NCBI RefSeq assembly: GCF_017921975.2
Contig: NZ_JAGEMO020000001.1
Span: 1-64,000, forward strand
Reading direction: 5' to 3'
Length of the DNA stretch: 64,000 nucleotides
Origin: Hymenobacter terricola
Lineage (GTDB): Bacteria; Bacteroidota; Bacteroidia; Cytophagales; Hymenobacteraceae
Numbering within the stretch: the first letter of the stretch is position 1; every line of letters starts with the position of its first letter. Under the pieces are notes generated by a model, which was not told the DNA's origin, did no database searches, and saw only the letters and a list, made by a program, of their open reading frames with translations. Shown one piece after another: positions 53,775 to 62,877 of the stretch. A program made the translations under genes and the position numbers.

Positions 53775-54638
53775 TCAAGCACCGATGGCGTCCAAGGCCT
53801 TCATGTCTTCGGGCGAGAGCTGGATATCGGCGGTTTTCATGTTCTCTTCCAGGTGCTTTACCTGGGAAGTGCCGGGGATGAGCAGGATGTTGGGCGAGTG
53901 GTGCAGCAGCCAACTCAGGGCTATTTGCTGCTGGGTGGCGCCGTGCTTCGCGGCCAATTGGTCGAGGGCGGCCAGGGCTTCTTTGTTGCCGCCGGCCAGC
54001 GGGAACCACGGAATGAAGGCCATGCCCTGCTCGCGGGTGTAGTCCAGCTCGGCTTCCCACTTGCGGTTATCCACGCTGTACATGTTCTGCACCGACACGA
54101 TTTCGACGTACTCCCGGGCCTTTTTAATGTCCGCTACGCTGACTTCCGACAGGCCGATGTGCTTTATCAAGCCGTCTTTCTGGGCCTGTTGCAGGAACTT
54201 AAGCGTATTCTCAAACGGCACCTTGGGGTCGATGCGGTGGAGCTGGTACAGGTCAATCTGGTCGAGCTTGAGGCGCTTGAGGCTGCCGTGCAGCACTTCC
54301 TCCAGGTGCCTGGGGCTGGCATCGACGGGCCATTGGTCGGGGCCGGTGCGCAACAGGCCGCCTTTGGTCCCGATGATGAGGCCCGGCTTGTAAGGGTACA
54401 GCGCTTCGGCAATCAGCTCTTCCGAGACGTTGGGGCCGTAGCTGTCGGCAGTGTCGATGAAGTTGACGCCCAGCTCCACGGCGCGCTGCAGCACCCGGAT
54501 GGATTCGTCGTGGTTGGCCGGCGGGCCCCAAATGCCCTTGCCGGTGATGCGCATGGCCCCGTAGCCGAGGCGGTTGACGGTGAAGGCGCCGCCGATGGTG
54601 AACGTGGTGGGGTAGGGGGAAGTGGTGGTGCCGGCCAT
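53775..54638 (-). CDS. Aldo/keto reductase
   Basis: 287 residues from ATG at 54638 (MAGTTTSPYPTTFTIGG); the frame is open for 36 more codons without family features. The tetrad is visible: Asp and Tyr in FIDTADSYGPNVSEEL, Lys in IIGTKGG, His in YQLHRIDPKVPF. Cofactor-binding end LIPGTSQVKHLEENM is typical of NADP-dependent members related to YdbC/pyridoxal reductases. Substrate unknown. Cytoplasmic. It lies between the remnant and dxs on the minus strand; about 210 bases separate it from dxs, with a hairpin between, so it may have its own promoter. Confidence 0.9.
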   Translation of the reverse strand: MAGTTTSPYPTTFTIGGAFTVNRLGYGAMRITGKGIWGPPANHDESIRVLQRAVELGVNFIDTADSYGPNVSEELIAEALYPYKPGLIIGTKGGLLRTGPDQWPVDASPRHLEEVLHGSLKRLKLDQIDLYQLHRIDPKVPFENTLKFLQQAQKDGLIKHIGLSEVSVADIKKAREYVEIVSVQNMYSVDNRKWEAELDYTREQGMAFIPWFPLAGGNKEALAALDQLAAKHGATQQQIALSWLLHHSPNILLIPGTSQVKHLEENMKTADIQLSPEDMKALDAIGA

Positions 54639-54788
54639 TAGGAATTTGCTTAAAGGTGAACCTTGCCAACGTTCTGGCGAGGACGTCGAATAAGACAACC
54701 CATACTGGTTATTGTTTGCCTCGATACCATCGTCAGGTACAGCCAATGCCTTGCGCCACTACCGTTCATAGCCTCGGGCAAATCCACC

Positions 54789-54824
54789 AAGAAGCCCCCG
54801 CAGCAGCAGCTACGGGGGCTTCTT
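54789..54824 (-). terminator. Hairpin after dxs, probable terminator
   Basis: AAGAAGCCCCCG (54789-54800) pairs with CGGGGGCTTCTT (54813-54824), 12-base loop. It lies 27 bases past the dxs stop. The T run is weak. Confidence 0.65.
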
Positions 54825-54850
54825 CCTGTCTCAAAAAGCGTCGCTTCTAG

Positions 54851-56797
54851 TTACCGCAACACCGTTTCCCGCGTTGCGCTGGTCACCTTGGCGCTCAGCT
54901 CGCGCACGGCCTGGGCAATGCCGGCGGCATCGAAACCGCACTCTTTGTAGAGTTCGTCCTGGGTGCCGTGCTCCACCACGCGGTCGGGGATGCCGAGGCG
55001 GGCGACGGGCAGGTGGAAGCCGTGGTCGGCCAGGAATTCGAGCACGGCCGAGCCGAAGCCGCCGGGCAGGCAGCCGTCTTCCACCGTCACGATGGCGCGG
55101 TAGCGGCGGGCCACGTCGCGCAGCATTTCCTCGTCCAGCGGCTTGCAGAAGCGCATGTCGTAGTGGCCGGCATCAAGGCCTTCGGCGCGGAGCGTTTCGG
55201 TGGCTTTCACGGCGTAGTTGCCGATGTGGCCGATGCTGAGAATGGCCACGCCGCCCTCTTCGCCTTCGCGCACCACACGGCCCGTGCCGATGGCCACGCG
55301 CTGCAACGGCGTGCGCCACTGGGGCATCACGCCCTCGCCGCGCGGGTAGCGGATGCTGAACGGGCCGGCATTTTCGGGCAGGGTGGCGGTGTACATCAGG
55401 TTGCGCAGCTCCTGCTCGTTCATCGGGGCCGAAACCACGATGTTGGGGATGCAGCGCATGTAGGCCAGGTCGTAGCAGCCGTGGTGAGTGGGGCCGTCGG
55501 CTCCGGCAAACCCGGCGCGGTCGAGGCAGAACACGACGTGCAGGTTTTGCAGCGCCACGTCGTGCACCACTTGGTCGTAGCCCCGCTGCATGAACGAGGA
55601 GTAGATGTTGCAGAACGGAATGAGCCCCTGCGTGGCCAGGCCGGCCGAGAACGTGACGGCGTGCTGCTCGGCAATGCCCACGTCGAAAGCGCGGTCGGGC
55701 ATGGCGGCCATCATGATGTTCAGCGACGAGCCCGAGGGCATGGCCGGCGTCACGCCCATGATTTTGTCGTTGGCCTCGGCCAGTTCCACCAGCGTGTGGC
55801 CAAACACGTCCTGGTACTTGGGCGGCTGCGGGGTAGAGGGCGTTTTGCGGTAAATCTCGCCGGTAATTTTATCGAACAAGCCCGGCGCGTGCCACAGCGT
55901 CTGGTCTTTTTCGGCCAGCGCGTAGCCCTTGCCTTTCACCGTGACGCAGTGCAGCAGCTTGGGACCGGGAATGGTTTTCAGGTCGTTGAGGATGGTGACG
56001 AGGTGCTGCACGTCGTGGCCATCGACGGGGCCGAAATAACGGAATTTCAGGGCCTCGAACAGGTTGCTCTGCTTCAGCAGCGTCGCCTTCATGGCGGCCT
56101 CCACTTTGCGGGCAATCTGCTGGGGGTTCGGGCCGAACTTGGAGAGCTTGCCGAGCACATTCCACAGCTCGTCGCGCACCTTGTTGTAGGTGCGGGAAGT
56201 GGTGATGTCGGTGAGGTATTCCTTGAGCGCGCCCACATTGGGGTCGATGCTCATGCAGTTGTCGTTGAGGATAACCAGCAGGTTGGAATTGGCCACGCCG
56301 GCGTGGTTCAGAGCCTCGAAGCTCATGCCGGCCGTCATGGCGCCGTCGCCAATCACGGCGATGTGCTGGCGGTCTTTCTCGCCTTTGTAGTCCGAGGCCA
56401 CGGCCATGCCCAGCGCCGCGCCAATGCTGGTGCTGCTGTGGCCCACCCCGAAGGCATCGTATTCGCTTTCGCTACGCTTGGGGAAGCCCGACATGCCGTG
56501 GTAGCGGCGGTTGGTCGGAAATTTATCGCGCCGGCCGGTCAGGATTTTGTGGCCGTAGGCCTGGTGGCCCACGTCCCACACCAGCTGGTCGTAGGGCGTG
56601 TTGAACACGTAATGCAACGCCACCGTGAGCTCGACCACGCCCAGGGAGGCGCCAAAGTGGCCGCCGTAGATGCTCACCGAGTCGATGATAAACTCCCGTA
56701 GCTCGGTGCTCAGTTGGACTAGCTGCTCGGGGGCGAGCTTTTTGAGGTCGTCGGGCGAGTCAATTGCCGCGAGGAGCGGGCCGGGTTCAACTATCAT
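54851..56797 (-). CDS. dxs: 1-deoxy-D-xylulose-5-phosphate synthase
   Basis: 648 residues, full length. Thiamine-diphosphate enzyme that condenses pyruvate and glyceraldehyde 3-phosphate, first step of the MEP isoprenoid route. Blocks: YGGHFGASLGVVELTVALHY, WDVGHQAYGHKILTGR, GHSSTSIGAALG, the ThDP motif GDGAMTAGMSFEALN and NDNCMSIDPNVG, YFGPVDGHD, FCLDRAGFAGADGPTHHG and EDGCLPGGFGSAVLEF. The N-terminus MIVEPGPLLAAIDSPDDL is typical. Cytoplasmic. It is divergent from a TonB-dependent receptor gene. Confidence 0.97.
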   Translation of the reverse strand: MIVEPGPLLAAIDSPDDLKKLAPEQLVQLSTELREFIIDSVSIYGGHFGASLGVVELTVALHYVFNTPYDQLVWDVGHQAYGHKILTGRRDKFPTNRRYHGMSGFPKRSESEYDAFGVGHSSTSIGAALGMAVASDYKGEKDRQHIAVIGDGAMTAGMSFEALNHAGVANSNLLVILNDNCMSIDPNVGALKEYLTDITTSRTYNKVRDELWNVLGKLSKFGPNPQQIARKVEAAMKATLLKQSNLFEALKFRYFGPVDGHDVQHLVTILNDLKTIPGPKLLHCVTVKGKGYALAEKDQTLWHAPGLFDKITGEIYRKTPSTPQPPKYQDVFGHTLVELAEANDKIMGVTPAMPSGSSLNIMMAAMPDRAFDVGIAEQHAVTFSAGLATQGLIPFCNIYSSFMQRGYDQVVHDVALQNLHVVFCLDRAGFAGADGPTHHGCYDLAYMRCIPNIVVSAPMNEQELRNLMYTATLPENAGPFSIRYPRGEGVMPQWRTPLQRVAIGTGRVVREGEEGGVAILSIGHIGNYAVKATETLRAEGLDAGHYDMRFCKPLDEEMLRDVARRYRAIVTVEDGCLPGGFGSAVLEFLADHGFHLPVARLGIPDRVVEHGTQDELYKECGFDAAGIAQAVRELSAKVTSATRETVLR

Positions 56798-57104
56798 CAG
56801 AGCAGGCGTCGGTGGGGTTAGTGACGGAGGGTAACCGCTTGACCCGCTAAAAGATTATCGGGCCGGCACAAAGGTACGGTTGCGGGCGAAGTGCGGTTGT
56901 TGAGACCGAAGGAATTCAGGCCTTGGTCGGGTTTTACGGTTTGATAATCTAGTTTCTATCCCGGAAAGCTGTTATCTGCGGGACCTTTGCCTACAGAGCA
57001 AGTCTGATTCGGCCGGCTGGCGGTTATACTGCTTTAAACCATTAAAAAAGCTGCTGGATGCAACCTCCGGCTCCGACTACGGCACTTTGGCCGTTATGAA
57101 TTGT
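56798..57104. other. Divergent intergenic region dxs / TonB receptor
   Basis: A 307-base gap with mixed composition. No clear TAnnTTTG box or repeat was seen on either strand; promoters of dxs and the receptor must lie here but could not be placed. Confidence 0.5.
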
Positions 57105-60080
57105 ATGAAACGAACCTTACCGGCTACCGCCGTATTGCTGACTGTCCTGCTGGGCATCAACCATTTAGCCGCCGGCCAACCTGGCTCACCGGCCGGCACA
57201 CGCCCGGCCGCAGCGGCACCCCGCGCCGCCGCGGGCCGCATCACCGGCACCGTGACCGACGCGGCCAATGGCAAGCCGGTTTCCTACGCCACCGTGTCCG
57301 TAATTGACCCCGCCACCAATAGCTCCGTGAACGGCGGGGTGTGCGGCGACGACGGCAAATTTGTGCTGCCCGGCATCCCGGCCGGCACCTATACAGTGCA
57401 GGTCAGCTTCCTGGGCTATAAAAACGAGGACCGCACCGGCGTGGTGGTGCCCGCCAACGGCGTGGTGAACCTGGGCACGGTGGCCCTGGCGGCCTCGGCC
57501 CAAAAGCTGGGCGAAGTAGTGGTGACCGGCCAGAAAGCCCTGATTGAAGAGAAGGTGGACCGCACGGTGTACAACGCCGAAAACGACCAGACCACCCGCG
57601 GCGGCGACGCCACCGACGTGCTCAAGCGCGTGCCGCTGCTGAGCGTGGACCTCGACGGCAACGTGAGCCTGCGCGGCAGCTCCAACATCCGGGTGCTTAT
57701 CAACAACAAGCCCTCGGCCATTGCGGCCAGCAGCATTTCGGATGCCCTGAAGCAGATTCCGGCCGACCAGATTAAGACCGTGGAAGTCATTACCTCGCCT
57801 TCGGCCAAATACGACGCGGAAGGTTCGGGCGGCATCATCAACATCATTACCAAGCAGAACAACCTGAGCGGCGGCACCCTGGGCATCGATGCCAGCGTGG
57901 GCACCCGCAGCAGCAACCTGAGCCTGCAGGGCAGCTACCGGACGGGCAAAATGGGCTTTTCGCTGGGCGGCTTTGGCCGGGCGGGCTACAACATTCCGGG
58001 CAGCTTTACGAACCAGCAGACGGCCCGAAACGCGGCCTTCACGTACACTGACCCCACCACGGGACTGCCCGTGACCGTTGGGGCCAGCACGTACACCACG
58101 CTGCAAACGGCCGATACGCGCCAGCAGCAAGCCTTTGGCCGCTCGGTGCTGGGCTGGGACTACGACATCAACAAACACAATTCACTCACGGCTTCGCTCT
58201 CGTACGGCGCCCGCAACTCGCACAACTACCAGGACGGCCTGCGCACGATTTCGAACTCACCGCAGGGCAATTCGCTGCGCGACGTGAATACGGTGGACAA
58301 CTCCGGCACCGTGGACGCCAGCCTGAACTACACCCACACCTTCGAGAAGCCGCAGCAGGAATTCAGCCTGCTGACGCTATACAGCCGCAACGACCGCACG
58401 AACAATTTCACGAACACCCTGCTGAGCTCCGACTCAAACTCGCCGAGCCTGCGCAACGAAAACCCCAGCTCCAACGAGGAATTCACGGTGCAGGCCGACT
58501 ACCAGTCGCCCATCGCCAAAACGCAGATTCTGGAGTTTGGAGCCAAGGACATTCTGCGTCGTGTGAACAGCGACTACAGCTACTTTGAGGCCACGGGCGC
58601 CAACGGCGAATTTGTGCCCAGAGCGGGCGTGGGCCTGAACAACGGCTTCAACTACCGCCAGAACGTGACGGCCGGCTACGCGGCCTACACCCTGGGCCTG
58701 CCCAAAGGCTTCACCCTGAAGCCGGGTGTGCGCTACGAGTACACCACCATCACGGCCGACTACAACACCGGCCTCGGGTCCGTCTCCATTCCCAGCTACG
58801 GCGTGCTGGTGCCCAGCGTGAACTTCTCGCGCAAGCTGGCCAACGGCAACGTGCTGAAACTGGCCTATAACCGCCGCATTCAGCGCCCTTCGCTGCAATT
58901 TCTGAACCCCAACATTCAGGCCTCCAACCCGCTCATCATCACGCAGGGCAACCCGAACCTAAAACCCGAATACACGAACAACTATGAGTTGGGCTACAGC
59001 ACACTCTACAAAAAGGCCAACCTGAATTTCTCGGTATTTGCGCGCAACACGACCGGCTCCATCCAATCGGTGCGCCGGCCAGAGCTTGACGCCAACGGTG
59101 TCGGCACCGGCGTGCAGCGGGTTACCTACGACAACATCGGCCAGGAAGACGCCTACGGCGGCAGCGTGTTCGCCAGCATCAACAGCGGCAAATTCAGCCT
59201 GAACGGCGGCGTGGACGCCTACTATGCAGTGCTGAATAACAAAGTATCCGATGTGCTCTACAACGCCAGCAACAAGGGCTTTGTGGCCAGTGGCCGCCTG
59301 TTTGGCAACTATAAGCTGACTGAATTCTGGGGCCTGCAGGCCTTCGGGTTCTACCGCGGCCAGCAGGTGCAATTGCAGGGCTACCAGAGCGGCTTCGGCA
59401 TCTACAGCCTGAGCATCCGGCGCGATTTTGCCGAGAAAAAGGGCAGCATCGGCTTTGGCGCGGAGAACTTCTTCACCAACTCCATCACCATCCGCAACCA
59501 AGTCAACACCCCGCTCCTGGACCAGAGCAGCTCCAACGTGCTGCACAACATGAGCTTCAAAATCAACCTCAGCTACCGCATTGGCAAGCTCACGGTGGCC
59601 CCTACCCGCAACGGCAAAAGCATAAATAACGACGACCTGAAAGGCGGCGGCGAAGGCGGGGGCGGGGGCATGGACCTCGGCGGCGGTGCTCCCGGCGGCG
59701 GCGGCGGTGCCCCGGCCGGTGGCGGCGGGCGCCCTGCCGGAGCAGGTGGCCAGCGGCCAGCCGGAGCAGGTGGCGCTGCGGGCGGCTACCCTGGGGCGCG
59801 CCCCGGTGGAGCACCGGGTACTGTGCCCGGGGCGCAGCGCTCCGCTCCGACTGACAGCACCAAAGCAGCGACCGACTCGACCAGAACCCAGCCGACCACG
59901 CTGCCCGGTGCAGTACCCGGCCGGCCCCGGCCCACGGCCCAACCGGCCGACTCGACCGGCCGCAAACCTGCCACGCCCATCAACGGCAACCCCATCAACT
60001 CGCCGGCCAATACGCCCTCGCCGGGCACCACTACGCCGGGCGGCATCACGCCGGCGGGCAGCCCGGGCGGCCGGCCGTAA
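57105..60080 (+). CDS. TonB-dependent receptor-like outer-membrane protein with Gly/Pro-rich tail
   Basis: About 991 residues from MKRTLPATAVLL at 57105; MNCMKRT at 57096 is an alternative. Signal peptide ends AAGQ. A carboxypeptidase-like domain (~45-130, GRITGTVTDAANGKPVSYAT), a plug (~140-240, GEVVVTGQKALIEEKVDRTV; SAKYDAEGSGGIINIITKQ) and a beta-barrel (~250-840) of the outer-membrane beta-barrel type 3 family follow. Residues of about 850-991 are low complexity: GGGEGGGGGMDLGGG, then G/A/P/R- and S/T/P-rich repeats. Such a tail is unusual after a barrel, whose last strand (~INLSYRIGKLTVAP) should end the protein. Ligand unknown; no SusD partner beside it. Confidence 0.85.
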   Translation: MKRTLPATAVLLTVLLGINHLAAGQPGSPAGTRPAAAAPRAAAGRITGTVTDAANGKPVSYATVSVIDPATNSSVNGGVCGDDGKFVLPGIPAGTYTVQVSFLGYKNEDRTGVVVPANGVVNLGTVALAASAQKLGEVVVTGQKALIEEKVDRTVYNAENDQTTRGGDATDVLKRVPLLSVDLDGNVSLRGSSNIRVLINNKPSAIAASSISDALKQIPADQIKTVEVITSPSAKYDAEGSGGIINIITKQNNLSGGTLGIDASVGTRSSNLSLQGSYRTGKMGFSLGGFGRAGYNIPGSFTNQQTARNAAFTYTDPTTGLPVTVGASTYTTLQTADTRQQQAFGRSVLGWDYDINKHNSLTASLSYGARNSHNYQDGLRTISNSPQGNSLRDVNTVDNSGTVDASLNYTHTFEKPQQEFSLLTLYSRNDRTNNFTNTLLSSDSNSPSLRNENPSSNEEFTVQADYQSPIAKTQILEFGAKDILRRVNSDYSYFEATGANGEFVPRAGVGLNNGFNYRQNVTAGYAAYTLGLPKGFTLKPGVRYEYTTITADYNTGLGSVSIPSYGVLVPSVNFSRKLANGNVLKLAYNRRIQRPSLQFLNPNIQASNPLIITQGNPNLKPEYTNNYELGYSTLYKKANLNFSVFARNTTGSIQSVRRPELDANGVGTGVQRVTYDNIGQEDAYGGSVFASINSGKFSLNGGVDAYYAVLNNKVSDVLYNASNKGFVASGRLFGNYKLTEFWGLQAFGFYRGQQVQLQGYQSGFGIYSLSIRRDFAEKKGSIGFGAENFFTNSITIRNQVNTPLLDQSSSNVLHNMSFKINLSYRIGKLTVAPTRNGKSINNDDLKGGGEGGGGGMDLGGGAPGGGGGAPAGGGGRPAGAGGQRPAGAGGAAGGYPGARPGGAPGTVPGAQRSAPTDSTKAATDSTRTQPTTLPGAVPGRPRPTAQPADSTGRKPATPINGNPINSPANTPSPGTTTPGGITPAGSPGGRP

Positions 60081-60106
60081 CGGCCGGATGGCTTGAGAAA
60101 ACAGGC

Positions 60107-60208
60107 ACGTCATGCTGAGCGCAGCCGAAGCATCTCTCCCGCAGCACCAACTCATTCGATTGGATTAGCTGCGCGGCGGAGAGGCTTCGGCTCCGCTCAG
60201 CATGACGT
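60107..60208. repeat. Dispersed intergenic palindrome, copy E
   Basis: Arms ACGTCATGCTGAGCGCAGCC (from 60107) and GGCTTCGGCTCCGCTCAGCA (to 60208 with TGACGT) are complementary with a few mismatches over about 31 bp. A T5 run follows. It lies after the TonB receptor gene. Confidence 0.8.
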
Positions 60209-60282
60209 TTTTGCGTTTCGCCCGCCGTTTTTCAATCCGACGTTTTAATTGATTCTTAATCGGGAACCACCCGGCCAACCCC

Positions 60283-60290
60283 TACTTTTG
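60283..60290 (+). promoter_or_regulatory. -7 like promoter box (TACTTTTG)
   Basis: TACTTTTG matches TAnnTTTG and lies 23 bases before the ATG at 60314. No convincing -33 element at the expected distance. Confidence 0.45.
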
Positions 60291-60313
60291 CCCGGCTGCC
60301 ACACCCCCGCTCA

Positions 60314-61393
60314 ATGACCGATAAACTCACCGCTTCCCTCCCCGCAGACGACGCGCATTTTCTGCAGCGGCTGCAGCCCTCACGGCTCATTCTGCCCATC
60401 GTCATCGGCTTGGGGGTAGTGGGGTTCATGTTCTGGCGAAGCTACAAGCCGGGCGATTTGGCCCCGCTGGCCCACGCCAAATGGGAGTGGCTGCTCGTCA
60501 CGCTGCTGGTGCTGCTGGCCCGCGATTTCGGCTACATCTACCGCATCCGGCACATCGCCGAGCGCGAGCTGACCTACCGCCAGAGCCTCGACGTGATTAT
60601 GATTTGGGAGTTTTCGTCCTGCGTGCTGCCCTCGGCGGTGGGCGGCACGGCGGTGGCCTCCTTCATCCTGAACAAGGAAGGCATCACGCTGGGCAAATCC
60701 CTGGCCTACGTGATGGTTACGGCCCTGATGGACAACCTCTACTACGTCATCATGGTGCCGTTGGTCGTGCTTATCGCGGGGGCCGGGCTCTATCCGCACG
60801 AGGCCATGCAGGGCGCGTTTATCGCCACGCTGCGGGTGGTATTTGTGTTCAGCTACGTGGCCGTTACGGCCTACGCGGCGTTGATGCTGTACGCCATTTT
60901 CGTCAATCCGAAGTCGGTGCGACGGGTGCTGGTGCGGCTGTTTTCGTGGCGGCTGCTGCGGCGCTGGCAGCGCAAAGCCTACCAGCACGGCCAGGAAATG
61001 ATGGATGCTTCGGTGCAGCTGCGCGGCAACCCGCCCGGCTATTGGTGGCGCGCCGCCCTCAGCACATTCTTCGTCTGGACGGCCCGCTACCTGGTTATCG
61101 GCTGCCTCATCGCCGCCTTCGTACCGATGGACGTGGACACGTTCCTGTTCATTTTCGCCCGCAACCTCACCTACAAAGTGCTGCTGCTGCTGGCCATCAC
61201 GCCCGGCGGCGCGGGCATCGTGGAGGGCGCGTTTCCCACGTTCTTCGGCAAGTTCATTGGCACGGCCACGCTCACCAGCTTCATGGTGCTGCTCTACCGG
61301 GTGGTCACGTATTACCTGTACCTGGTGCTGGGCAGCATTTTCCTGCCGCGCTGGGTGGCGCGGGTATTCGTGAAGCGGCCAGTAGCAGCTTAG
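60314..61393 (+). CDS. Lysylphosphatidylglycerol synthase TM-domain/flippase-like protein
   Basis: 359 residues with about eight membrane segments (for example ILPIVIGLGVVGFMFW, WLLVTLLVLLA, VVLIAGAGLY, VVFVFSYVAVTAYAALMLY, YLVIGCLIAAFVPM). The family, UPF0104, is the membrane part of MprF-type enzymes without the synthase domain. Conserved blocks: EFSSCVLPSAVGGTAVASFIL and ITPGGAGIVEGAFPTFFGKFI, typical of inner-membrane lipid flippase-like proteins. The substrate is unknown. Single gene, with a -7 box upstream and a strong terminator at 61424. Confidence 0.85.
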   Translation: MTDKLTASLPADDAHFLQRLQPSRLILPIVIGLGVVGFMFWRSYKPGDLAPLAHAKWEWLLVTLLVLLARDFGYIYRIRHIAERELTYRQSLDVIMIWEFSSCVLPSAVGGTAVASFILNKEGITLGKSLAYVMVTALMDNLYYVIMVPLVVLIAGAGLYPHEAMQGAFIATLRVVFVFSYVAVTAYAALMLYAIFVNPKSVRRVLVRLFSWRLLRRWQRKAYQHGQEMMDASVQLRGNPPGYWWRAALSTFFVWTARYLVIGCLIAAFVPMDVDTFLFIFARNLTYKVLLLLAITPGGAGIVEGAFPTFFGKFIGTATLTSFMVLLYRVVTYYLYLVLGSIFLPRWVARVFVKRPVAA

Positions 61394-61423
61394 GCTGGCC
61401 TCAATTGCTCGGTTCTACTACAC

Positions 61424-61459
61424 AAAAAGGGCCCGAACCATGTGGTTCGGGCCCTTTTT
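61424..61459. terminator. Bidirectional intrinsic terminator
   Basis: A 17-bp perfect stem (61424-61440 with 61443-61459), AAAAAGGGCCCGAACCA, with T runs on both strands; lies between the converging genes ending at 61393 and 61482. Confidence 0.92.
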
Positions 61460-61481
61460 TAGGATTAAGCGCGAAGCTGCG

Positions 61482-61901
61482 CTACTCTTTTTCCAGCATC
61501 AGCGCGGCACCGTCGGCCGACTTCAGCGTGAGCTTGTCGTCGGTCAGGGTTTCCACGGCGAAGGTGTTGCTCGTGGCCGAGCCGTCGGGGGTCATGGTGA
61601 TGGTTTTGCCGGCCTGGTCGAACGTGTACTTGCCCGATACGGCGCCGCTGGCCCCGGTCATGTTGTAAGTACCGTTGGCGAAAATGCGCAGCTCCTCCTG
61701 CTTCTGGGCATCGGTCTGCTTCACTTTGTCGCCGGCCGTGTCCGTTTCCTTGGCGGTTTTCCACACCTTGCTATCGGTGCCGTACAGCATGTTCACGCCT
61801 TCAACTTTGCCTTTATCGTTGCTGCACGAGGCGGCAAACAGCGACACCAGTAGCAACAGGCTGGCGAAATAACGAAGCGAGAAAAGTGACTGAGGTTTCA
61901 T
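61482..61901 (-). CDS. Small lipoprotein, lipocalin-like
   Basis: 139 residues from ATG at 61901 (MKPQSLFSLRYFAS); a TTG at 61907 is upstream. Lipobox LFAASCSND (~24-27). The mature part carries short alternating strands (RIFANGTYNMTGASGAVSG, YTFDQAGKTITMTPDG, VETLTDDKLTLKSADGAA), similar to lipocalin-like lipoproteins of Bacteroidota. The function is not known. Isolated gene. Confidence 0.7.
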   Translation of the reverse strand: MKPQSLFSLRYFASLLLLVSLFAASCSNDKGKVEGVNMLYGTDSKVWKTAKETDTAGDKVKQTDAQKQEELRIFANGTYNMTGASGAVSGKYTFDQAGKTITMTPDGSATSNTFAVETLTDDKLTLKSADGAALMLEKE

Positions 61902-62089
61902 GAGCAAAAGGGTATTGGTGAAAGAATGAAGACACTAAAGCCCAGCATTGCGGGCTCGTCGGCTTACGGCACAGACGCAAAAGAGTTTAGAACGAAACCT
62001 CCTCAACACGGGTGCGTATATGGCCCCGGTTAGTTTACCCACCCGTAATTTCTGACCGTGTCTATCCTTCATCTAATCCGACCGAACTC

Positions 62090-62380
62090 ATGGGACTCCT
62101 TGATTTTCTTAGCGACAAAGGCGAGCAGAAGCCCGTCGAGCCGGCAGCTAAGCCCGCCGGTGGCACCGATTTTTTTGGCAACAACGCCGCAGCTGCCAAT
62201 CCGAGCACAGCCGGAGATTCGTACACGGTAGTGAGTGGTGACTCCCTCTCTAAAATTGCCAAGCACCACTACGGCGACGCCGCTAAGTGGCACCAGATAT
62301 ACGACGCCAACAAGGCGCTCATCGGCGACAACCCTGACCACATTGAAGTGGGACAGGTGTTGACCATACCTAGTCTCTAG
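62090..62380 (+). CDS. Small LysM-domain protein
   Basis: 96 residues from ATG at 62090 (MGLLDFLSDKGEQKP); the frame opens earlier but with no homologous sequence. LysM (~48-95): DSYTVVSGDSLSKIAKHHYG, KWHQIYDANKALIGDNPDHIE and VGQVLTIPSL. LysM domains bind peptidoglycan or N-acetylglucosamine chains. The N-terminus, MGLLDFL, lacks a signal peptide; it resembles E. coli YgaU/Kbp-like small proteins, which lack one too. Followed by a terminator. Confidence 0.85.
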   Translation: MGLLDFLSDKGEQKPVEPAAKPAGGTDFFGNNAAAANPSTAGDSYTVVSGDSLSKIAKHHYGDAAKWHQIYDANKALIGDNPDHIEVGQVLTIPSL

Positions 62381-62406
62381 GTACTTTTTTGCAGAAAAAA
62401 GGTGAG

Positions 62407-62437
62407 AAAAGCCACTCCGTTTCGGGGTGGCTTTTTT
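62407..62437 (+). terminator. Intrinsic terminator after the LysM gene
   Basis: AAAAGCCACTCCG (62407-62419) pairs with CGGGGTGGC (62423-62431) with one G-U, followed by a T6 run; 27 bases past the stop at 62380. Confidence 0.85.
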
Positions 62438-62554
62438 GCGTTTGGATGGGCTGGCGATTGGGCAAAAACCGCACGTCATGCGGCCTCTCGGCGGTCCTAC
62501 TCACCCCGTTTTCTACTCAAAATTCCCGACTTCACCAAATAATTTACACGCATA

Positions 62555-62587
62555 TTTGGCCATAAAAAAATTCCTTCCGTACATTTG
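62555..62587 (+). promoter_or_regulatory. Promoter of the sulfur operon
   Basis: TTTG at 62555-62558 and TACATTTG at 62580-62587, with 21 bases between, match both elements of the Bacteroidota vegetative promoter. Transcription should start near 62594, about 45 bases before the riboswitch. Confidence 0.8.
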
Positions 62588-62636
62588 CCCCACCACCCGG
62601 TACTCCTCGTTAACGGCGAGACAGTTTTAAGTTTTA

Positions 62637-62735
62637 TACAGAAGCGGCGAGAGACTAGGCTCCGTGACCCGCTGGCAACCTTCGATACTGCGAAAGGTGC
62701 CAATTCCTACCCACTCCCGGCTTTGGCCAAAGTGG
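62637..62735 (+). ncRNA. SAM riboswitch (S-box type)
   Basis: The order of conserved blocks is AGCGGCGAGAGACTAGG, CTCCGTGACCCGCTGGCAAC, CCTTCG...CGAAAGG (P3), then GGTGCCAATTCCTACCC. AGCGG pairs with CCGCT in P2, GAG pairs with CTC inside it, and GGTGCCAATTCC is the core 3' motif. This is the pattern of the S-adenosylmethionine-I class. It is downstream of the promoter and upstream of the sulfur genes, so it likely represses them when SAM is high. Exact P1 ends are uncertain. Confidence 0.85.
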
Positions 62736-62877
62736 GGCATATGACTCAAGTGCCATGGAAAAATCTTCTGTTTCCGTCTTCTCCGACCCGACCACTCCGG
62801 CTGCTTTGCGCGCTGCGGTGTCGGGATTTTTGTTTTCGGACCTTGTCGGCCGGAACATTGCATCGGCCCCGGCCCGC

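Noticed and set aside
54968..56701. A 577-codon frame antisense to dxs
   Set aside because: Shadow of dxs; translation is His/Gly/Val repetitive and lacks any family feature.
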